Positions 58,658 through 64,000 of a stretch of DNA of 64,000 nucleotides are shown piece by piece. The stretch's first letter is position 1; each line of letters starts with the position of its first letter. Made by a program: the position numbers and the translations under genes. The notes under the pieces are model-generated. The model was given only the letters and a program-made list of their open reading frames with translations, was not told the origin of the DNA and did no database searches. The stretch comes from Hymenobacter cyanobacteriorum (GTDB lineage: Bacteria > Bacteroidota > Bacteroidia > Cytophagales > Hymenobacteraceae), in the NCBI RefSeq assembly GCF_022631375.1, contig NZ_JALBGC010000005.1:124001-188000 (forward strand). Reading direction: 5' to 3'.

Positions 58658-59632
58658 ATGAAAATCGGGTATCCCTGCGTGAACGCGGCCATGGATTGCA
58701 GCTCCAGCACCACCTTTCGGCTGGCTTCGTATTCCGACGAACGAGTGGAAGCAGCCGTAGCGGCCAACCTGGCCTGCCTGCGCCGCATGCTGGAGTGGAA
58801 CGTGGCCCATGGCCTGCTGTTCTTCCGCATCGGCTCCAGCATTGTGCCCTTCGGCTCGCACCCGGTGAATACTTTCCCGTGGCAAACGCATTTCGCGGCC
58901 GAGTTTCGGGCTATTGGCGACTACATCAAGGCCAACAACCTGCGGGTGAGCTTTCATCCCGACCAGTTTGTGGTGCTGAATTCGCCCAGCGCCGAAATCG
59001 TGCAGCGCAGCATTCAGGAGCTGGTGTACCAGGGCTCGATGCTGGACCTGATGGGCCTGGACAGCACAGCCAAGCTGCAGATTCACGTGGGCGGGCTGTA
59101 TGGCGACCGAGAATTGGCCATCAGCCGGTTTGCACAGGTGTATGCCACGCTGCCCGCCGCCGTGCAGGCCCGGCTGGTGGTCGAAAACGACGACCGGCTG
59201 TTCTCGCTACGCGACTGCCTGGAACTGCACCAGCTGACGGGAGTGCCAATTCTGTTCGATAATTTCCACCACGAGTGCCTTAACCACGGCGAGCCCATGG
59301 CGGAGGCCCTGCGCCTGGCCGCCGGCACCTGGCACCCCGTGGCCGACGGCGTGCCGATGATGGACTACAGCTCGCAGGCCCTCGGCGAGCGCAAAGGCAA
59401 GCACACCGACGACCTGGTGGACGACCTTTTCGCGGCTTTTCTCGATAACCTGCACGGGCTGGACTTCGACATCATGCTCGAAATCAAGAACAAAGAAGCC
59501 AGCGCCCTGCGCGCCGTGGCCCAGCTGCGCGAACGCGGCCTGAGCCCCGCCGCCCCCGGCCTGCCCAGCCCGCCCCTGCAGCTGCCGGGCGTGCCCAAAC
59601 CCAAACGCACTTCTTCTCTCGCGGCCGAATAG
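58658..59632 (+). CDS. uvsE: UV DNA damage endonuclease
   Basis: 324-residue TIM-barrel endonuclease that nicks 5' of UV photoproducts and abasic sites. Metal-site blocks: SIVPFGSHPVNT, VSFHPDQFVVLNSP, LQIHVGGLYGDRELA, LVVENDDRLFSLRDCLEL, GVPILFDNFHHECLN, MDYSSQALGERKGKHTDDLV and FDIMLEIKNKEASALRA are all present. It ends in a Pro-rich tail. A small hypothetical gene follows 45 bases downstream. Confidence 0.95.
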   Translation: MKIGYPCVNAAMDCSSSTTFRLASYSDERVEAAVAANLACLRRMLEWNVAHGLLFFRIGSSIVPFGSHPVNTFPWQTHFAAEFRAIGDYIKANNLRVSFHPDQFVVLNSPSAEIVQRSIQELVYQGSMLDLMGLDSTAKLQIHVGGLYGDRELAISRFAQVYATLPAAVQARLVVENDDRLFSLRDCLELHQLTGVPILFDNFHHECLNHGEPMAEALRLAAGTWHPVADGVPMMDYSSQALGERKGKHTDDLVDDLFAAFLDNLHGLDFDIMLEIKNKEASALRAVAQLRERGLSPAAPGLPSPPLQLPGVPKPKRTSSLAAE

Positions 59633-59677
59633 TTGACCGCTGCCGCCTCCATTCTCCCTAATAAACCCCTGAATATC

Positions 59678-60031
59678 ATGCCCTCCGACCACCTTCTCGC
59701 CACCATCAGCGCCCTGAAAAACGGCCTCACCAGCCTGCCCCTGGGTTCGGCCATGGACAACACCGAAACCTGGCAGCAGCAGTTTCTGCAAAGCGGCCTG
59801 CCTGGCTTGCAGGACATTGCCCGCGAAATCGGCAACCTGCAGTCGCTGCTCACGGGCGGCGTGCTGAGTGCCCGCGCCATTGGCAACTCGCTGAGCATGC
59901 TCGGCGACCAGACCAGCCAAGCCAGCGCCCAAGCGCCGGCCGACCTCAAAAAGCCCCTCGTGGAACTGGCCGACCTGCTGCGCCGCCACGGCAGCGACCT
60001 GCTGGCCCACGCCGAGAAAACGAAGAAATAG
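59678..60031 (+). CDS. Small helical hypothetical protein downstream of uvsE
   Basis: 117-residue mostly helical cytosolic protein (HLLATISALKNGLTSLP, LQDIAREIGNLQSLLTGG, LVELADLLRRHGSDLLAHAEK). No signal peptide, no recognised domain. The frame is open 45 bases upstream, but the ATG at 59678 is the first good start. Probably co-transcribed with uvsE; the terminator at 60032-60100 closes the unit. Confidence 0.7.
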   Translation: MPSDHLLATISALKNGLTSLPLGSAMDNTETWQQQFLQSGLPGLQDIAREIGNLQSLLTGGVLSARAIGNSLSMLGDQTSQASAQAPADLKKPLVELADLLRRHGSDLLAHAEKTKK

Positions 60032-60100
60032 CTACGACCAGCCCCAACAAAAAGCCCCGACTCGTTTCGAATCGGGGCTTTTTGTTGGGGCTGGTCGTAG
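60032..60100. terminator. Bidirectional terminator with 29-bp perfect arms
   Basis: CTACGACCAGCCCCAACAAA plus AAGCCCCGA on the left pairs exactly with the right arm (TCGGGGCTTTTTGTTGGGGC, then TGGTCGTAG), around an 11-base loop. It lies between convergent genes. The outer 15 bases pair beyond what termination needs. Confidence 0.92.
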
Positions 60101-60104
60101 CCGA

Positions 60105-60485
60105 TTAATTAGGCCGTACGTTGCTGCTGCTGCTTTGACGCGAGCGGCTGGGCACGACGTCGGTGGACTGGCGCGGCCGGCGGTCGCGGATGATGGGCTG
60201 CTCGCGCACGTCGGGTATCGTGTTGGGCGACGTTTCGGGCGTGGCGGCTGGCGAGAAACCCCGGTCGTTGAGCAGGCGGCTGGGCTGGGCATCGCGGTTG
60301 GTGGTGGTGCGCTGCACATCGGGTGGGCCCTGAATGGTGCTTTGGTTGAGGGCCGGGTTGACGGGCGGTACCACCGTTTGGCCCTGGCTGCCGCCGCGCA
60401 CGGGGGCAGTGGGGTCGAAGGGGACGGTTTGGGCCTGAGCGGTAGCGGCCAGCAACAGGCCAGCGAGGAGGAGGGAATATTTCAT
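60105..60485 (-). CDS. Exported Pro/Arg/Ser-rich hypothetical protein
   Basis: 126-residue protein with a signal peptide (MKYSLLLAGLLLAATAQAQ) and a mature part that is low-complexity and probably disordered (PPVNPALNQSTIQGPPDVQR, RDRRPRQSTDVVPSRSRQSS). No domain recognised. It shares size, orientation and composition with the 60573-60899 product next to it. Confidence 0.65.
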   Translation of the reverse strand: MKYSLLLAGLLLAATAQAQTVPFDPTAPVRGGSQGQTVVPPVNPALNQSTIQGPPDVQRTTTNRDAQPSRLLNDRGFSPAATPETSPNTIPDVREQPIIRDRRPRQSTDVVPSRSRQSSSSNVRPN

Positions 60486-60509
60486 GGCACGGAAAGTAAG
60501 AGAAATAAA

Positions 60510-60545
60510 AAAGCCGGCCGCTTCGGAAGAAACAGCCGGCTTACT
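60510..60545 (-). terminator. Terminator downstream of the 60573-60899 gene
   Basis: AAAAAAGCCGGCCGCTTC pairs in part with GAAACAGCCGGCTT; the outer AAGCCGGC/GCCGGCTT pairing is exact and is followed by a T-run on the minus strand. Confidence 0.65.
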
Positions 60546-60572
60546 ACTTGTACGCTTTTGAGCGACAAATGG

Positions 60573-60899
60573 TTAGTTCATGGGCTTGGCTTTCATTTTG
60601 CTTTTGCCGTTGGTCATGTTGCCTTTGGTTTTCATGCGACGGTCGGTCGAGCCGGTGCGGGTGCGCATGGTGCCGTTGGCATTTTGCATGGTTCCGTTTT
60701 GCATATCACCGTCGCGTACCGTACCGTTGTTCATTGTGGCATTGCCATGAGTGGTTTGGTTCACGTCGCGGCCAGTGGTAGTCGTGCCCGGGGTGGTTGG
60801 TACAGTGCCGCTGGGGCTGGTTGGGGTGGTCTGAGCGAAAGCAGCGGTGTTCAGGCCAGCGGCCAGAATGAGGGCGAGAGCGGTTTTGAAGGTGTTCAT
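60573..60899 (-). CDS. Exported Thr/Asn/Gly-rich hypothetical protein with Lys-rich tail
   Basis: 108-residue protein with a signal peptide (FKTALALILAAGLNTAAFAQ). The mature part is Thr/Asn/Gly/Met-rich (NQTTHGNATMNNGTVRDGDM), and the tail alternates Lys (RRMKTKGNMTNGKSKMKAK). Probably disordered and envelope-associated. No function known. Confidence 0.65.
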   Translation of the reverse strand: MNTFKTALALILAAGLNTAAFAQTTPTSPSGTVPTTPGTTTTGRDVNQTTHGNATMNNGTVRDGDMQNGTMQNANGTMRTRTGSTDRRMKTKGNMTNGKSKMKAKPMN

Positions 60900-61188
60900 G
60901 AAGGTGAATATTAGAGAAGAGGAGAAAGAATAGGTAGGCTTGGCAGCAAGGCTGTTGCCTGGGCCTTGTACGCAATCTGGCCAGACAAAAGCTACATAAA
61001 GCCAAAATTTTATTTTAATAAATTATTTAAGCTCAGCTGTTTAAATATGAATAAATGCTAGTCTTAAATACTTGATTCTGCTGCGGAAAAGCGCATCGCC
61101 GACCTTGCCGGAAAAATATTCGCACCCCGCTGTAACGATTGGCACCGGGCCGGGTACTCCCTGCATTCCAACCCCTATAACCCTTTCC

Positions 61189-61728
61189 GTGGAACCCACG
61201 AGCGACGAAGCGCTGATGACGGCCGTGCGGGCCGACCACCTCGACCAGCTGGTGCCGCTGTTCGAGCGCTACCACGGGCCCTTGTTCAACTACCTCACCC
61301 GCCTTACCAACGACCGCGAAACCGGCGAAGACCTCACCCAGACTGTGTTCGAGCGCATTCTGAAATACCGCAGCAGCTACCAGCCCACCCAGCCCTTCAA
61401 AGCCTGGGTGTACCAGATGGCCCGCAATGTGCACGCCGACCACTGGCACCGCCTCCAAAAACAGCGCGCCGACGACGTGGACGAAGTAGAACGCACCGGC
61501 GGCCTGCGCACCGCCGCCTTCAGCCAACAACGCACCAGCAGCAGCCACGACGACCTGCACGAAGCATTGGCCCTGCTGCCTGCCCCGCAGCGCGAGATTC
61601 TGGTGCTGCACCGCTTCCAAGGCTTCAGCTACGACGAAATTGGCCAGCTGCTGAGCTGCACGGCCGAGGCCGCTCGCGTGAAAGCCCACCGCGCGTTGCA
61701 GGCACTGCGGAAAATCTATTTCGCTTGA
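61189..61728 (+). CDS. ECF-type RNA polymerase sigma factor
   Basis: 179-residue sigma-70 family protein. Region 2 is LVPLFERYHGPLFNYLTRLTNDRETGEDLTQTVFERILKY with PFKAWVYQMARNVHADHWH; region 4 is ALALLPAPQREILVLHRFQGFSYDEIGQLLSCTAEAARVKAHRALQAL with its HTH. A GTG at 61189 is chosen because the upstream frame shows no similarity; an ATG at 61216 is possible. It starts a cluster with an anti-sigma-like gene and DUF4097 genes. Confidence 0.92.
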   Translation: MEPTSDEALMTAVRADHLDQLVPLFERYHGPLFNYLTRLTNDRETGEDLTQTVFERILKYRSSYQPTQPFKAWVYQMARNVHADHWHRLQKQRADDVDEVERTGGLRTAAFSQQRTSSSHDDLHEALALLPAPQREILVLHRFQGFSYDEIGQLLSCTAEAARVKAHRALQALRKIYFA

Positions 61729-61860
61729 ATTAGTAGTGAATATCAAGAAGATAATAAGTAGATGAAAGGCTTATTAACTATGTGATTGACAATGCGATGC
61801 ATAAAATATCCGCTATTCGATACTTACACTTGCTACTAACTGCCCCAGACTGAATCGACT

Positions 61861-62730
61861 ATGAAACTGTCCGAATTTTCAACCTGCTCCGAACTGGAAA
61901 GCCTACTGCCGGCTTACGCCGAGAGCAGCCTGCCCACTGCCGAGGCCGAACGTGTGGTGGCCCACCTGCCGGGGTGCCCGGCCTGCCAGCAGCAGCTACG
62001 CGAGTTGCGCGCCCTTTCGGCCGACTTCGACGCGGCCCTGCCCGAAGTGCCCGGTACGGCCCTGCGCCACAATTTCATGGCCATGCTGGAGCAGCAAAAG
62101 CAGCAGCTGAAACCGGAAGCTGCTTTTGGTGGGCCGGCTGCGCCAGTGGCCGAGCAGCCCGCCGCCAAGGTAATTTCGATGTGGCCCACAGCGCTGGCCA
62201 GCAACTGGGTGCGCATTGCGGCCAGCATTGTACTGGTGGCAGCGGGCGTCTTCCTGGGGCGGCAGCTACCCTGGAGCAGCCAGCCGGGCAATACTGTGGC
62301 TACCACGGCCCCGGCCACCGGGCAGGCAGCTCCCGCCACCCTGGCCGCCGCCCTGAGCGGCGACAGCGGCCACGCGGTATCGGCCAGCAGCCGCATTGCC
62401 CTCGTCACCAACTCAACCAAGACTGCTGAGCCCGACGACGCCACGGTTCAGGTGCTGCTCAATACCCTCAACTTCGACCCCAATCCCAACGTGCGGCTGG
62501 CCGCCTGCGAGGCCCTTTACCGCCTGCGCGACGCGCCCGGCGTGCGCGAAGGCCTCGCCAATTCGCTGCCCATCCAAACCGACCCGAACGTGCAGATTGC
62601 GCTGATTGACATGGTGGTATCGCTGCGGGTGCACCGCGCCGTGCCCCAGCTCCAACGCCTCGCCAAGCGCCCTGATGCGCTGCCTGTGGTGCGCGCCCAG
62701 GCCGAGGCCGGTATCGGCAAACTGATTTAG
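61861..62730 (+). CDS. Anti-sigma factor-like protein with zinc finger and HEAT-like end
   Basis: 289-residue single-pass membrane protein. The N-terminus has an anti-sigma zinc-finger motif (VVAHLPGCPACQQQL, the H-x3-C-x2-C pattern); a transmembrane helix (WVRIAASIVLVAAGVFLG) is at about residues 116-133. The periplasmic C-terminal part has HEAT-like repeats (DPNPNVRLAACEALYRLRDAPGV, DPNVQIALIDMVVSLRVHRAVPQL). It likely holds the adjacent sigma factor at the membrane; the HEAT part could sense a periplasmic ligand or partner. Confidence 0.87.
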   Translation: MKLSEFSTCSELESLLPAYAESSLPTAEAERVVAHLPGCPACQQQLRELRALSADFDAALPEVPGTALRHNFMAMLEQQKQQLKPEAAFGGPAAPVAEQPAAKVISMWPTALASNWVRIAASIVLVAAGVFLGRQLPWSSQPGNTVATTAPATGQAAPATLAAALSGDSGHAVSASSRIALVTNSTKTAEPDDATVQVLLNTLNFDPNPNVRLAACEALYRLRDAPGVREGLANSLPIQTDPNVQIALIDMVVSLRVHRAVPQLQRLAKRPDALPVVRAQAEAGIGKLI

Positions 62731-62735
62731 CATCT

Positions 62736-62811
62736 GTCATTCCGATGAAGGCGGAATCTGGGGGAATGCCTCTTCCCGAGTTTCCCCAAATTCTCCCTTC
62801 GTCGGAACGAC
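62736..62811. repeat. Interspersed palindrome, GTCATTCCGATGAAGGCGGA type
   Basis: GTCATTCCGATGAAGGCGGA ATCTGGGG faces CCCCAAATTCTCCCTTCGTC GGAACGAC; the arms differ at five positions. It lies between the anti-sigma and DUF4097 genes inside the cluster. Confidence 0.8.
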
Positions 62812-62906
62812 AATCAAACCGATTTTTCTCCCCAACTGCGCTACCGACGCCGGCTCGCGGCGCAATGTCGGGACTTTTATTTCACTCGCTTTCAATTGCA
62901 ATAACC

Positions 62907-63677
62907 ATGAATAATCTGTTTTTACTAACGCTGGCGGGCGTGCTGCTCGCCGCGTCGGGCCAGGCCCAGGATTTCAAAACCCGCCTCACCAGCAAAAGCC
63001 CCAAAATTGTCATCGACATGCAGGGCAACGACGTGACCGTCGAAGGCATTGATGGCGACGAACTCATCATCAAGGGCGACGGCTACGAAGAGCCGCCCAA
63101 GCGCGCCGACGGCTTGCGCCCGATGTACAACACGGCCGTGGACAACACCCGCCTGGGGCTGGCCGTGACGCAGGAAGGCAACGTAGTGCGCATCGCGCGG
63201 GCTTCGCGCCGCTCGGCTAGCTACGTTATTCGGGTGCCGCGCGCTTCGGCCGTGCAGTACAAGCAGGCCGGCTGGAACGGCAGCGGCGACGTGTCGGTGC
63301 GCGATGTGAGCGGCGACCTGGAGGTGAGCATGACCAGCGGCGACATCAAGCTGACCAACGTGGCCGGCCCCGTGGTGGCCAACACCGTGAGCGGCGACGT
63401 GACGGTGCGCTTCACGCCGCTGCGGCAGGGGCCGAGCTCGATTTCGACGGTGAGCGGCGACGTGGACATCAGCCTGCCCACGAACACCAAGGCCACCATG
63501 CGCATGCGTTCGATTTCGGGCGAAGTGTACACCGATTTCGACATGAACCTGGCGGGCAAGCAGAACGACATGCAGCACATTGGCGGGCAAGTGGTGGATG
63601 GTAGTATCAACGGCGGAGGCAATGCGCTGTCGCTCAAAACGGTGAGCGGCGATATTTATGTTCGCAAGGCCAAATAA
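62907..63677 (+). CDS. DUF4097-family exported beta-helix protein
   Basis: 256-residue protein with a signal peptide (NNLFLLTLAGVLLAASGQAQ). Repeated short units (SGDVSVRDVSGDLEVSMTSG, VANTVSGDVTVRF, STVSGDVDISLP, KTVSGDIYV) are the stacked beta strands of the DUF4097/head-GIN fold. These proteins often follow ECF sigma/anti-sigma pairs in this phylum and are presumed envelope-stress or adhesion related. The start at 62907 is chosen for the signal peptide. Confidence 0.87.
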   Translation: MNNLFLLTLAGVLLAASGQAQDFKTRLTSKSPKIVIDMQGNDVTVEGIDGDELIIKGDGYEEPPKRADGLRPMYNTAVDNTRLGLAVTQEGNVVRIARASRRSASYVIRVPRASAVQYKQAGWNGSGDVSVRDVSGDLEVSMTSGDIKLTNVAGPVVANTVSGDVTVRFTPLRQGPSSISTVSGDVDISLPTNTKATMRMRSISGEVYTDFDMNLAGKQNDMQHIGGQVVDGSINGGGNALSLKTVSGDIYVRKAK

Positions 63678-63747
63678 AGCGGCTGCCGTGGCGTTGGCTT
63701 GCCGGCGCCCGGCGGCCTGTTCTTTCATCTTAATTCTGTCAATCCCA

Positions 63748-64000
63748 TGCACCGCTTCCTGTACTTATTGCTCGTAGTGGCGATGGCCCGGCCGGCCGTC
63801 GCCCAGAAAATCATCGAAAAAACGGCCCCCGTCGCGGCCGGCCAGCGTGTGTTTCTCGACCTGCGCCAGGCCACCAGCATCCGGGTGCGCACCGGTGCGC
63901 CGGGCCAGATGGCGCTGAAAGCCACCGTTAGCATCAACCAGAACCGATTGAATGACGCCTTGCAGCTAACCGTGGTCCCGACCGCCGAGCAGCTGCGCGT
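63748..64000 (+). CDS. Exported protein, probably second DUF4097-like (5' part only)
   Basis: The last 253 bases hold the start of a gene running off the right edge: a signal peptide (MHRFLYLLLVVAMARPAVAQ) and then KIIEKTAPVAAGQRVFLDLR, IRVRTGAPGQMALKATV. This beginning resembles the N-terminus of DUF4097/adhesin-type proteins. It follows the complete DUF4097 gene by 70 bases on the same strand. Confidence 0.7.

Noticed and set aside
1..64000. tRNA or rRNA genes
   Set aside because: No cloverleaf-like segment with a TTCGA/GTTCRANNC arm and CCA-ready end, and no rRNA-conserved blocks, were noticed by eye; a tRNAscan-SE run would settle it.

Overview
The window looks like chromosomal DNA of a high-GC member of the Bacteroidota, most likely Cytophagales and close to Hymenobacter. 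This is inferred from family content: type IX secretion (T9SS) sorting tails of both type A and type B, a gliding-motility C-terminal domain, SusE/F-like and carboxypeptidase-regulatory-like domains, TonB receptor, LytS/LytTR pair, the coiled-coil/zapA/rny and pheT neighbourhood, and TAnnTTTG-type promoter boxes. No rRNA, tRNA, CRISPR array, transposase or prophage was recognised.

Layout. 0-8 kb: the 5' part of a large secreted protein, an isolated nuoK-nuoL pair, an OmpA-like protein with calcium-binding TSP3 repeats, and a ChaN/erythromycin-esterase-like secreted protein. 8-12 kb: a leftward cluster of ModE-like regulator, small molybdopterin-binding-fold protein and TonB receptor, with a ModE-box-like palindrome over a Bacteroidota-type promoter. 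12-23 kb: alcohol dehydrogenase, S9 peptidase, outer-membrane barrel, Nudix hydrolase, sugar-dehydrogenase-like lipoprotein, two T9SS-exported proteins and an NmrA-like protein. 23.5-33.5 kb: an accessory region around clpB. It holds a VapBC-type pair, a 61-bp tandem repeat, an AT-rich ATPase plus putative PD-(D/E)XK nuclease pair, an AT-rich Cas4-like Fe-S protein with amide substitutions at two expected catalytic acids, a frameshifted PIN toxin with its antitoxin, three copies of a 31-bp GC-rich palindrome, and two paralogous membrane proteins. 33.5-51 kb: mostly housekeeping (HupE/UreJ, M1 and M16 peptidases, cytochrome b561, aminotransferase, amidase, rny, zapA, pheT, icd). 51-64 kb: a four-gene operon ending in a LytS/LytTR two-component system, radC, a phosphoesterase, uvsE, small exported proteins, and an ECF sigma/anti-sigma/DUF4097 cluster running off the right edge.

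Interspersed palindromes are a strong feature: nine elements whose outer ends carry GTCAT followed by variants of GCGCAGCGAAG, plus one unrelated palindrome. They lie between genes, mostly at gene 3' ends, and look like REP/MITE-type elements; no mobilising transposase is in the window.

Best candidates for undescribed biology: (1) the ATPase-nuclease pair at 24449-26697; (2) the Cas4-like protein at 29647-30708 with Asn and Gln at catalytic positions; (3) the ModE-box-controlled molybdopterin-fold protein plus TonB receptor, a possible outer-membrane molybdate/tungstate route; (4) a recurrent alternating-lysine C-terminal tail on three unrelated exported proteins. All functional statements are from sequence reading only; no database search or structure prediction was run.
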